DNA of 64,000 nt, taken from assembly GCA_016490735.1 (NCBI GenBank), contig JAEMWC010000991.1, positions 191,001 through 255,000 on the forward strand. The letters are read 5' to 3'. The notes under the pieces were generated by a model. It was not told the DNA's origin, did not search any database, and saw only the letters and a list, made by a program, of their open reading frames with translations. Below are positions 1-12,500 of the stretch, piece after piece. The DNA is from Pachyseris speciosa (lineage: Eukaryota; Cnidaria; Anthozoa; Scleractinia; Pachyseridae). Within the stretch, counting starts at the first letter, position 1; each line of letters begins with the position of its first letter. The position numbers and the translations under genes are program-made.

Positions 1-1100
1 CATCAAAACTTTATTTTATACTGTCCATGAACTAAATTCCCTATTACAATTATAACAAAGTGTACAATAAAGCCATTATTCAAAGTATTGGCCTAAGAAA
101 AATAGTTGCGCATAAACAAATACTGGAACAGTTCGTGCTTTCAAATGGATTACCCTAATGAATTACACGATTCCGACACATAAGTTTAATTTGAGTGGCG
201 AAACATTTTGTTGTATCTGAAAAATTACTGTACTACAAAAAACGTTTTCACAGAGGTTGCAATGCATGGGGGTTCACATAATTTAATTCAATTTTATAAA
301 GCTAAAAATTGTATGTCAAAGATTCAGCAGAAACAGAGAAAAGTTTTAAAATCACAGCTGTTTGTGCGAGTTCGTGTACGTGCGCGCTAAACGCGGAAAG
401 TACCTAAGCTTAATAACTCTGAAGACGTCAAGAACTTAAGTTTATGTCAAAACCGACCAAGAACCAGTCGAAAAAAACAAAGAAAGATTAGCAAATAATT
501 GTTTTAATAGATTTGGCAGTTTTACAAAGTGTTACGCTTCTGGTTTGTGGCACCTATTTGCAATGGTATTCTGAGGAAAAACCTTTTTACAACAATGTTT
601 AAATTATAAGCTTAAGCTTACGGTAAATTTCATTTGAATCTATTTTTTAAATTGAGGGGAAATTAAAATGTAATTTGCTATAAGAATGGGTCCAACACAG
701 AAATCCTGAAAACCTTCTTCACAAAAAAACTGACGATAAACTTGAAAACCAAATTTGAGAGTAGGCTTAACTTCTTGCCGAGCCATACAAAAGTTGGACA
801 CATAAACAAAGACAACGCTTATCTGGCTTATCGGTTGACCGTAAGTTTTTTGAAGAAAACGACTAAATAAAAGGTCAACGGTAAATACCTTCTCCAATCG
901 TCGAAAAGGCTACATCGGGCCACTGCGTAAATCGCACATCCTTCGTCTTTAGTCATGCTCAAAGCACAGCGGGAAAATTTATGTGTTGTCGAATGCAGTC
1001 GCGGCGCAAATACAATCCCTTTCACAACGCTTTAGATACATCCAAAAAGCCGTCCATCAAGCCTTGATATAATTCTTCCCAGAGTGGCCAGTTAAAAATA
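1..1100. other. No gene recognised
   Basis: AT-rich sequence with short, low-quality open frames on both strands. Probably part of the next kinase intron. Confidence 0.5.
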
Positions 1101-1101
1101 T

Positions 1102-1536
1102 TTTCACAGTCTAACACATCTTCAGGTGACCTAGTCGAAGTGGCGGAAGGAGAGTGGAGTCGAACGAGGTATCGCACAGCGTTGACGTGGACGTCGTTAA
1201 TCCACTGACTTGATCTAAATTTTTATGCTTCGGACTAGAAATTTTTCATTACCTAGTTGAATTTGACGGCAAATCTCCCATTTTGGCGACCTTTTCAGCT
1301 TTTCACCACAGCTCTTTCACCACACAAATCGTTTCACAGTCTAACACAGGGGTGACCTAGTCGAAGTGGCGGAACGAGAGAGTCGAACGAGGTATCGCAC
1401 AGCGTTCATGTGCTCGTTAATCCACTGACTTGGTCTAAGGTTTTATGAGACAGGATGAACCAAATTTCAAAATCATTTCACCGTTTTGAATGTAGTTAAG
1501 CTTCGGACTAGAAATTTCCCATTACTTTGTTAAACC
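1102..1536. repeat. Imperfect direct repeat, period about 230 bp
   Basis: TTTCACAGTCTAACACA, GTGACCTAGTCGAAGTGGCG, GTATCGCACAGCGTT and GCTTCGGACTAGAAATTT appear in the same order at 1102-1260 and 1332-1536; the second copy has about 50 extra bases. Unknown family. Confidence 0.75.
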
Positions 1537-1786
1537 ACAGCTACAGCGCTGTCGCAAGCAAACCGTCGCTTCGTTTCAGAAGGTCGATTCACTTTCTGTG
1601 ATTGGTTAAACAAAATAACGTGTGAATCGCGAGGTGTGGAGAATCTACCATTCGATGACAAACATAGCGGGCAATGTCTTCCTTCGTAATTTTAACCAAA
1701 GAAAAAAATTGCAAAACATTTAATTTTTGGTTTATCGTGAACTAAAAAAACTGTCAGAACAAGAGCGCATAGGCGTGTTTTCAGAG

Positions 1787-1903
<117 letters not shown>

Positions 1904-2474
1904 TAACACTTGTGATTTCTGGTATGAATGAATTAATATGCAAAAACTAAAAACGGTAAAAATAATAAAGAAAAATTGTCAACTATTTTCCCAAAGAAGT
2001 ACAAATACACTTGCCTCGATCCAAGCCCACTCATAATAAATATCCACAAAAATATGAATACAATCTTCCGTCTGTACAACATTTAACCCCCAAATTTCAA
2101 TACAACCAATTTTTTTTTTTTTTTTTACATTTATTAGTAAGCTCTGGCTTGCTGGCTCAGCAACAAATAACTTTCAAAACCATGGGAAGTTAAGTCAGTA
2201 GTGCATGAATGGGTGGGGCAGGGGTTCTGAACCTTCAACTGATTGTACTTTTTTCTTCTGGTTCTACCCCTTACGTAGCAGTATCTACTTATGTCTTAAC
2301 TTTGTTGCAGAGTCTCACAAAATTTCAAATTCATCACAAGTTATCATTGTTCTTACCACCTTGGGAATGCCACCTTGGGAATGCCACTTTTTTGGTAGCC
2401 GCTTCAGTACACGTCTATTATTTCTATTTCTGTATTGTAACCGTTTTCTCCATTTTTACTTTGCTTCAGTGTTG

Positions 2475-2511
2475 CCCCTGAAGAAGGTTAGTCATGTCTC
2501 GCCGTAATATA
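2475..2511 (+). other. Degraded hammerhead-like remnant
   Basis: CUGAAGA followed by AGG...CC and GUAA in place of GAAA, the layout of a Penelope terminus with a broken core. Confidence 0.25.
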
Positions 2512-2614
2512 TGGCATTAAAAGTTACCCTTTTCGACCATCATTTTGTTTCTTTGCCTTATATCTACCTTTTTATGGGATATATAATTATATATTGTTAT
2601 TTCCGGTTTCACTT

Positions 2615-2615
<1 letters not shown>

Positions 2616-2655
<40 letters not shown>
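2616..2655. repeat. AAT microsatellite
   Basis: About 13 AAT units. Confidence 0.95.
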
Positions 2656-2656
<1 letters not shown>

Positions 2657-3196
2657 GTTTATTAACAGTGTATCCATAAGTAGATGGCTCTTCACCTGTT
2701 AAAACTAAGTACAAGATTACGATTAGATATAAAAGAAAAAATTTCTAAAGCTAAAAACTACAATTTGATATAAAAGACGAAATTTCCTAAAGCTAAAAAT
2801 ACAAATTATTAAAATCATATAAAAGCTACTATTGATTGCATCTTGACCTAAGAATGTGCTTTCTGACTTCCCTGCATGGCGGTTTAGAATTTTTCTATGG
2901 GGTCAGATCGGACGTTTGCTTGTAATGGTACCTCTGGCAGCCGCTATCAGTCCATATTTTATCTCACCCAACCACCCAACGCACGCATGAATGTGAATGA
3001 CAGATGACATCAGAAATAGAGATAGACCGTTACACCGGGAACTACTCCTTCTACTCTACTCTTTTTCAACCAATCGATCGATCAATAAATCAGTCAAACA
3101 GTCAATCATGCAAACAAGCAAGGATTCAATCGATACAAAATTTGAAGAAAAAATTAAATTGAGAAAAAAGTGTCAAAATGACATCTTGTGAAAAAA

Positions 3197-3231
3197 CACA
3201 AACGTTTCGGGCATAGCCTTTCTTCAGTGTG
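3197..3231 (-). ncRNA. Isolated hammerhead-like motif (Penelope 3' remnant)
   Basis: Minus strand: CACA, CUGAAGA, stem II GGC-UAU-GCC, GAAA, CGUU, UGUG. Stem I CACA/UGUG pairs exactly. It abuts an AATC microsatellite; no Penelope coding sequence is adjacent. Confidence 0.45.
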
Positions 3232-3243
3232 AAAACCAACGAA

Positions 3244-3296
3244 CCAATCAATCAATCAATCAATCAATTAATCAACCAACCCGTGAATCAATCAAT
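3244..3296. repeat. AATC microsatellite
   Basis: Interrupted runs of AATC, with related CAAT words upstream at 3070-3110. Confidence 0.85.
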
Positions 3297-3498
3297 GCAC
3301 AAAAGAAGAAGCAAACAAAATCCTTGATTTGACAAAAGGTTGCTTTCGTTAAAAATGGGCTTTCAAAACAGGCCAGTATTTTGAACAAAAGAGGTTAGTA
3401 AAACTCCATAACCTCCGCTTACAAATGATTTTCAAGTTAGGAACACTTCCCCAACCCCAGCCGGAATTCTTCAGCAGAACATAAATATTGCTACACAC

Positions 3499-3695
3499 CG
3501 TGAAGCTTTTTAACAGCAACATACTGTTCTCTTTTCTGTTTTGAACTTTTCTGTTCGAATTCAAAAAACTCCAATCCACTCTTGTGTGTCGCTTTGTGTA
3601 CTTTTCCAAAGGCTCCTTCTCCCAGCGCTTCAACAAAGGTTGTTCTTAAAGGAGGAATTTCGCAGCTGTCCAAGACTTGAATATCATTGACAGTT
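3499..3695 (-). CDS. Kinase receptor exon 16: juxtamembrane and kinase N-lobe
   Basis: 197 nt, phase 2 in, phase 1 out, acceptor GTTTCAG, donor GTGTGT. It codes for TVNDIQVLDSCEIPPLRTTF, VEALGEGAFGKVHKATHKSG, a charged insert FEQKSSKQKREQ and YVAVKKLHG. The glycine loop GEGAFG and the VAVK lysine are intact. The order EIP..LGEGAFG, with an insert before VAVK, is typical of FGFR/VEGFR-like receptor tyrosine kinases. The rest of the kinase is not found in 1-3498 and must lie beyond the window. Confidence 0.86.
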
Positions 3696-6600
3696 CTGAA
3701 ACGAAATAAATTTTAGTTTTGTGTTATATTTACCGGAGAGTATTAACTACTTTTCCATATGCCAGCTAATTTATCTACGTTCTGGCTGGTGTCTCCTGTA
3801 AGATGAAAGTGTTTCATTATTTCTTTCACTCAAATTCTCATGTCACCTTGACTCTTCCAGTCTCATCTTCAGTTGTCTTTGATGGTGTGCCATCTTATAT
3901 TAGTCTTTAAAAACTTGCTATGGCTTTCTCACGGTCTATTGGCCAGTTCCAGGTAGGTGGCCATAAGTGAAAAAAAAAATTATTATAGTAAAGGGCACTG
4001 GTACAACAGACTGACGTTCTTATTCAAAATTCTAAAACATCATGACCATGTTGGGCTGAACAATGTTCGGTGTTTTCGCCAACAAAAATTTTAGTGTTTG
4101 CAAGAGTTCGCTAACTTAGCTGTGCTGTAGAATAAATATACGTGCAGAGAATACTTAGAATCCCTCATAAGACGATTTTGGATTTGCCAAAATACATTGT
4201 GGGCCTTGAATATTATTTGGAAGTCACAGGGCCTCGTCGGTTACGGAATTGGTTACGATACGACCGTACATACGGTCATTTAGACGCGAACTGCGACAAA
4301 GTCTTTGGTGGGTGCCTTTGAACATTGTGTTTAATGGTTTTCGGAGTTTTTGGTAGCTGAAACAACAACATCCAACAAATACTAACAACATCCAACAGTT
4401 TAAGTTCTCGATGTTTTTGGCCACCAATCTTGGAGCCGTTTGCATGATGAATGGCTCAAGAACACTGACCCTACCTTCTAACGCTTCGATTTGACTTTGC
4501 CAATGATTTGCGATATATGGCAACAATCACAAGCAGAACAGCGACGAACACAAAAATGACAACTACTAGGACAACTCTCAAGTCACTGTCCGAGGAGGAA
4601 GACTCTACGGAGTGAAAAGAAATGCAACGATTCGTTACAAAACAGATGAGCGTGATAGTTAATTAATAATTGATATTTCTATAGCGTAAATTAAAGCCCC
4701 GGCCAAACGCTCGCAATATTTGAACGCAACATCTTGCAAGTATTGTCGCATCATGTTGTGACGATGTTGTGAAGGGGCCGGCCAAACGCACGCAACATTT
4801 CAACCCAACATTTTACGGGTTGTCGATGTTTATGTGCCCCAGGTTCCTGGCACGTCCACGCTCGGACGTAAACGCCATATTGAATGAGTATGGAAGAAAT
4901 TGACCTAGCTCGCATGCTCTAGTGCAACAATGTTGCGAGAATGTGGCCAAACGAGTACAACATCATGCAACATCCATTGACCGTTTTCAAATTTAAGCCA
5001 ACACTAGCCAACATGTTGCAACATATAGCAACAGGGTGGCCAAACGTGTGCAACATGTTGTGCCCAACAATGTTGCAAGATGTTGCGTTGAAATGTTGCG
5101 AGCGTTTGGCCGGGGCTTAACATGTAGATATGATCAAATACGCTTTACAAACTATGTTGTGGTGTGGCACGACACGTTACTACTAAATCCATTACATAAT
5201 TTCTTCTATGTTTTTCTTAATTACGTTATTTGTCACCCCTTCTTTCGTCTTGTCTGTGTCAAGAGATGCTATCAAACCCAGTTTTAAGAAGGAGGGGTTG
5301 AAAGAGTTATTACACCATCCCCTAGTATAAGAGAGCAGGAAAACCCAATCTGAGTGACATTAATTATTAGTGTTTTGAAATGTTATAGCTCTGTACCTGA
5401 ATAGGGTGTGTCTCGAGTATAGTCATTTTGTCGCTGACCTCCCCCTGTTTTTATTGGCCATGCTTTTGAAGGAGATCTGCTGCTTCCTAATGCGTTCCAG
5501 GCTTTCACCTTAAACTTATATTTAGTTGTGCAGTTGAGAATTAAATCCTGCTGATCCAAATCAGGGTCCGTCACATTGATGGTGTTCCACTTTACGCCAT
5601 CTTGTAGCTGTATCTCTTTTTGCGTGAAGTGTACTGTGTAGAACAAGATTGGACAGCCTTCCGACAGTGGCCTGGTCCACTTCAATGTGATGTTGCAACC
5701 AGGTACTGCAGTTTCACTATTAACAATTGTGGGCGTATCGGGGCGATCTGCAAATCGATTAGAAGGGTATTTTAATAGAATAATTAACAATTATTCACCG
5801 AAGTGGAGGTGAATAGTGATGGATATTTACCAAGCCGCGAGCGGCGAGGTAAATATCCACCACTTTCACCGACACGGAGGTGAATAATTGTTTTAGTATA
5901 TACCACACAAGCTGAATAATTAGCGGACAAAACACTACTTTATGAGTGACAAATACCGACAAGCGGTCGGAAATTGCAAAATCTCGCGCGCCGGCTGCTC
6001 GGAGGTGAATAGTACTTGCTTATCACCTCTAAGTTAGCCAATCAGAGCGCGCGAAAAGTACTATTCACTTGTGTGGTATATACCAATAGCAGATATGAAG
6101 AAACACTAGAAGCTGCGAGTTTCTCAGATCGAAGCCTGTTCCTCGTTAACGATTTTCATGTTGAGGTGATGACTGGGCGGGAATGAAAGGAATCGCCGAT
6201 GCCTCGACTGCTACAATTTCCAACTCGCAAGAAGCAATTAAGGAAGCTCCTAGTGGTGAGTATCTAACAAAAGCAAAATTATGACGAAATCATCATGCTC
6301 TTATTTCCCGCCGATGGTGATCCTATGGGCTTTAGTACAATCCAGCCCAGGAAAAACAAAGTTCTGTTTGACCCAAACGCCGGAACATTCTGTCTTCTTA
6401 CTACTTATCTCATTTATTTAAAGAAGCCTGTGTTAACATATAGTTGATCACCTTCTCACTATGAGACTTCTATCTCTTAGTAGCTTACTTTTTTTCCCAA
6501 ATGAGTAGCAATACCTGCGTTGCCAGTTTTGGAAACGTTTCGTGATGGCTTGCCAAATCCATCCACGTTCTTTGCCATCACACGAACCTCGTACAGCGTG

Positions 6601-8797
6601 TTTTTATGCAGATTTGTAAACAGACAGTATCTTTGTTGGGAAGTGTAGGGTGAGGAGCAATTACGCCATGGTTCTTCTGAGTCTTTACTTCTTATTTGAG
6701 CGAGGTATTCTGTCACAGGACCACCAAGTGCGCGTCTGGTTGGTGAGGTCCAGTTTGCAAAGATGGAGTTACAATTTCCGGGGAATAGCAGTACCGTGGC
6801 CGGTGGGTATGGTACATCTGTTTTAAATGGATGTTATATTATAGGTTCGAAAATTAAAAATGAATTCAACCAGGTACGGCGTTTTGTGTAAGTTAGCTGT
6901 TATTTGACTTCTATATAGGGAACAAGGTAAAGGAGCTGCACCTCTTTCACCTCTTACACACTTCACTTAGCCGCCCTTCTCCAACCGACCACAGAAACAA
7001 CTAAAAGTAAACTATTGAGAACTGTTTTAACAGGGAATAAATTGCCATTATTCTCAAGATAATTTCGTATGCGTCGGCCTTTGTCCTTCTTCAGTGGATT
7101 ATTTCTGTTATCAACTTCCTGTTTTTTGTGCCGCATTTGGTACCAAAAGTCATTTCGCGTTTGCTTTGGTTTTGCTTCATTGCCTTTACACAAAAAGCTG
7201 CGACCTCAAGCAAACCAGGCAGAACTAAAACCACACCACGCCCCAATATCGAATCGCTAGAATTCGTCTTCTCGTTTTTTTGTATTCACAATTGTCACAT
7301 GCATTTTCACGTGTACTAATTCATTAATTTTTTTGATCGAAATTTTTAGACGTATCACGGTGACTCATTATTTTGTTACTCCGTTATAATTTTTTCTATT
7401 AGCAAATGAAATTATAATTATAAGAGGTTATTTTAAATTCAACCTTGTAAATTCAAGTGGTGTCATTCAGCTGACCCTGTTGACACAACCAAATCCAAAA
7501 TTTTATTCTGTCCTCTGCTATTAAGGCCCGTTTCAAACGATGTACTACTGCCGTGTCGAACTCAATTCATACATGTAAATTAACATTTTGGATTTGCTTC
7601 GTTCAACGGCAGGTCAGTGTTTTTATTTTGGTACCCGACAATTCTGGGTACGAGATTGGGCAACAGCTTTTTATCGACGGATTTAAATTCGACGTCTGAA
7701 ACCAAGTCGTCCTGGAATCGTGCGACAATCGAGCTAGCTAAGCACGGAAGTAGCACGACGTTTGAAACGGGCCTAAGACCATTCTGTAAATTGCATTTTT
7801 TCACAGTTGCTGGAGAGATAAGTTTATTTTGATTTGACGAACTGATCTGAAAACCTTTGAGCTGCGTGTAACCCCTACACTCTAGAGTAACTTTAAACAC
7901 AGCTTCCCTACAAATGAATGAATGAATAAATAAAATATATGTGTTCTAGTAAACTACCCTACCGTATGCAGTTTTTAGTCTCCACCCTTTGCTTTTGCTT
8001 TCTGCAAGATTGTTTCGAGCAGACACAATTATTTCATACTCTTTACTGTACTCAAGGATCAAGTTGTAGCTTGTAACACTTGCAGTAGAGATATTCACGA
8101 AATCCAACCTGTGCTCTTTAGTACCAGAGTCCACTTCTCGGTAATAAAGGGTGTACATGGTAATATGACAGTTATTATCAACAGGTTTTGTCCAAGTGAT
8201 TGTCACATTTCTTCGAGCGAGTTCGTTTTCGCTGTTTAATATCTTGGGGCGTTCTGGAGGCCCTAAATGGTTGAGACAAATTATTAAACCCGTGAATGAT
8301 AATTGAACAAGTAAGGACCCTCGGATACTTGTCCCTCGGATATTTTTTAGGTGGAGGTTAGTGAGTAGAACAAGAGTTATCAACGAACACGGGGAAACGC
8401 GAGTTAATTCAATCAGAAAAGGAAACATTACGGGCGCTTTCAATTTTCCGAACTGTCCGGCTAGACCGGCTATTTCGTGAATGTAAATGTACCAGTTTGA
8501 AGTATTGATTAATGACCAGTTCTTCAACTTCCTTAAAAAATGATGTTATTCCACTTCCGAAAGCGCCTTTTAGAAGGCTATGGAGAGCAGCCCTCAAAAT
8601 AGTATATTACTTTCACAGACTTACAAACGAAAAGCGCACTACATTTGTAATGCCAACCATACGAATGCACCAATAAGCGAAAACTATTACAAATTGAAAC
8701 TGAGAAGCAGCAGCACATGGCAAGAAATGAGGGACATGAGGGGGCGGAGTCACTTCGGAGCAGTCTAGAGAGCTGTCAGTTACTTTCTTACTTTGAA

Positions 8798-8843
<46 letters not shown>

Positions 8844-8875
8844 GGAGTGAAACACGAAAATTTGGTTTATCAACG

Positions 8876-8906
<31 letters not shown>

Positions 8907-9508
8907 GGATTCGATTAGCTGACGTTTCAAGCGTTAGCCCTTCGTCGGAGCGAATCGAGGAATTGTGGGTTGTGTATGGTTTATATACAGAAAATGGAGC
9001 TACGCTATTGGTGGTAACATGGTAACGTGAAAAACAGGAATAAATTAATTGAATGAAAAACGCTCGTTGATACCGCGGGGATTAAGAGTACCAATTTGAA
9101 AGATCAGTTTTTGCTCGAGATTTTTACGGCTTTCCGTGGTACCTACCGAACTCATTTCTAGATTATGGCGCCCATCGTCAAATCTTTGCTATCTTACATT
9201 AAAGACAGTCAACACGCACTTGAAATTTTCCGCGATTTCAATTTCACCGGCGAAGACAAACTAATTTTCACTATGGATATTACATCTCTATACACTGTCA
9301 TTCCAAACGGCGAAGGTCTTCAAGCACTTGAATATTTTTCGATCAACGCACCGTCAAGGAACCTAGGTCGGAAACGCTACTCCGCCTAGCTGAACTAGTT
9401 TTAACACTTAACTGTTTTTCTTTAATTTCCGCAGTTCATATATGATTCATTTCATATATCATTCACACGCATTTCTTTCACGGGAACATATGAACCCACA
9501 ATTGACCT

Positions 9509-9549
<41 letters not shown>

Positions 9550-12500
9550 ATCGCACCGGTAATCGCGAGGTCACGGGTTCAAACCCCGTTGAAGTCCTGA
9601 ATTTTTTTCAGGCTTCTTTTCGCAATTGCATAAATTGCGTTCACAACTGCGAGGATCATTCTTCATTTGATGTTTTTCTTTCGCTGACAACTATTACAAG
9701 CAAATTAATGGTGTAGCGATGGGCACAAAAATGGGACCTAGCTACGCCAATCTTTTTGTAGGTTACGTCGAGTACCAATTCTTCAATCAGTACAACGGTC
9801 CTAAACCTGAACTCTACGGTCATTACATTGACGACTGTATCGGCGCAATTTCGTCTAGCAAGGAGGAAATCAGTCAATTTATAACCGCCGTTAATTCCTT
9901 TTATCCGGCTCTAAAATACACCTGGGAAATTCGGAAACTTCCCTGGCCTTTCTTGATATCAAAGTTTTTATCAGCGGCAACGGTTTATGTACCAGTGTGC
10001 ACTACAAACCCACCGATTCTCACAGTTATTTGTTGTATTCTTCTTCACATCCATCTCATGTCAAAAACGCCATTCCCTATTCTCAATTTTTTAGACTTCG
10101 ACGCCTATGTAGTGATGACTCTGATTTTTCCAACAAATCAGAGGAAATGTGCCATTTTTTCGAGAAACGTGGCTATCCTGATTCTGTGGTTCAATCGGGC
10201 CATCACCGCGCTCAACAGATTGATTAACAGTCAGCACTACAGACGTCACAAAAGGAAAAGAATGACAGAATTCTATTCACCCTCACATTTCACCCGCATA
10301 ATAACCCAGTTAAAGCCATCATTCTTAATAACTTTAAGATACTGCAAAATGATCCAGAAACTGCTAGAATCTTTTCGGAACCACCGCTGATTTCATTCAA
10401 ACGCGACAAAAATGTAGGTAACTTTCTAGTTAAAAGCGCATTAAAAACAAGTGAACAACCTGGCACTTTTAAAGGTCAAATGAACCAAAATTTCGAAAAC
10501 TTTTCTTTGTGTCATTTCAAAGTGACCGAACACTGAAAAGGACTACTGGAATACAAAATCACGTAGAAATTGTCCTATCTGAGCTTTTAAGGGAGTAAAA
10601 CAACAGGGAGTACGGAAATATCCGAAGAACAAACGAAGACGTTTCTGAAATGGCCGCGCGCTTGACATGGAAGGAATGGAAACAAGCACGTGTTGTTGTG
10701 ACGCCACTATTGGCGAGTGGATGAGGACCTCAATGCTATACTTATTCTTTGCGATCTGTCGAAAAGTTCTTCGTTTTAACCTTTCGTTCTCTCTTCGAAA
10801 AAGGCCGAGGAAGTCGAACATGTGGTTTTTAAAAAAAATTTAACGTAGAGCGGTACTAGTATGAACCAATTAATGCACTGATTAATGGCAACGGAATCGT
10901 ATGCTGGAACCTCCGATGACTCGTCTGACTGCAAAGAATACAATGTAAACAAGGACCGAATCGGTCAAGTGGATTGGTGAGCATTTGTTTACTCAATATA
11001 CTGTAAAAGATCGCCGTAGAATGGTCAATAAATACGTTGGAATCGCCCTTGAAGCATTTGCTTTGTTCTCTGTGGTGTTTAATTGTATTTTCGATGTATA
11101 CTGTGAAGCCATACTTCCATGCGCTGCTGTTGTTTTGATCCGCGTTTCTTCTATATTAATATTCACCATACTATGAAAAGGTGGCCATAAAATTACAACT
11201 GCATGCTGTTCGCTTTCATTTCACGCATTTTATCTGCTCCCTGTGTTTTTTGTACATTTTCACTGTTTATTGTTATGCAATACCATAATTTCCATGCAGC
11301 TGTTTTTGTGAGTCTGATTTCATTCCGATGACACTGCGTGAACAATCCCAAAGGCTAGATAACATGTACAATCGTTGTAACAGGGGTATCCGTGTAATTG
11401 ACAAAATGCCAGTGATTAAATCTTATATGCTTTTTTTAATGAAATGTTTACTTTTCTTTACAATCTTTACTTGCACTTAAAATGCAGGTGCATTTCTGGA
11501 AACTGTGTGCCCATGCAAACTGGGCAGGAAAGTGTCTGCTGTCGTGAAATCTCAAAGTCATCTGATAAGATACCACATTCCATGTCCTGTATTACTGAGA
11601 ATGAGAATTTTACTGCTGTGTGCAGCTGTTATTTAGATAACTTATAACCAGTATCTAGAGAATGAAGGCCCGATTTAAAATGAGCCACTAAATGGGGATG
11701 TATATGTATGCTTGTAAACATTGTCATATTTTTTGTCAGACCATCACCAACATAAGTATGTGTGTCTGGAAAAGGTTTCTGATTTTGGGTAATGCATGAA
11801 TTATGTGGGATTGTCATGTAAGGAGTTCACCTACAATTGGTGTATGTCAGTATCAAAATGGCCACGGAAAAGAGCATAGTCATAATTTTGGTCTAGAAAT
11901 GAGCAAGCTTGTGAATGGGTGGGCTGTACACTGATGCTAAACATCTCATGGCCAGTAACAACCTCCCTGAAAGTTTTCCATTTGGTATATATTCTGTATC
12001 ATTACACTACTTGCAATAACTTTTGCATGATGTCAAAGTGATTTAACATAATTCATTGTCCCATAAACTCCATCCAATCTAGATGTGGTTACTTGCACCA
12101 TTTGTACAGATACATGTATTTGTCATACCACCAAAACTGCTGCCAAAACAAATCAAGCATTCCTTTAGGATTTAAATACTTAGATGATAAATTACTATGT
12201 CCTTTGACTGTAAAATGAAATATTATTTAGCTCCAGAGGGTATATAATTCATGCCACTAAGAATTTTATGAACCAAATGAGGAAAAAGGTTGTGAAAATT
12301 TTGTCACCCAAGGTTTGAGAGGATGGTGAGGGTGGTAAAGGGTATTTTCGTGAGCCGTGAATTGCCTTTTTAATTTCCCGTGAAATGTGAAATGGCAGTT
12401 TTTTTCCTCGTGAAATGTGATTGTGGTAATAACCGTGATCCGTGATTTTTGATTATAATTGTCTGTCAAATGAGAATCGGGTGTTTAATTGACTGTGAAC

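Larger units (their letters stand above)
9165..10470 (+). pseudogene. Penelope-like reverse transcriptase, broken by a repeat insertion
   Basis: Reverse transcriptase blocks: FTMDITSLYTVIPNGEGLQA (9270-9330), then after a frameshift near 9340 RLAELVLTLNCFSF up to the insertion, ADNYYKQINGVAMGTKMGPS (9681 on), and the catalytic HYIDDCIG (about 9822-9845). Another frameshift near 9960 leads to CTSVHYKPTDSHSYLLYSSS. Removing the inserted repeat restores an unbroken frame across 9412/9682. The 5' third of the protein is missing. Confidence 0.85.

Noticed and set aside
640..1025. Minus-strand frames as possible next kinase exons
   Set aside because: No kinase motifs in the translation and no matching splice borders.
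8263..8527. N-terminal extension of the FN3 domain 4 frame
   Set aside because: A TTTAG acceptor at 8263-8264 and the FN3 start at 8262 show this is intron.
9524..9597. Functional tRNA-Thr gene
   Set aside because: The anticodon stem does not pair, position 33 is C, and it is part of a transposed repeat.
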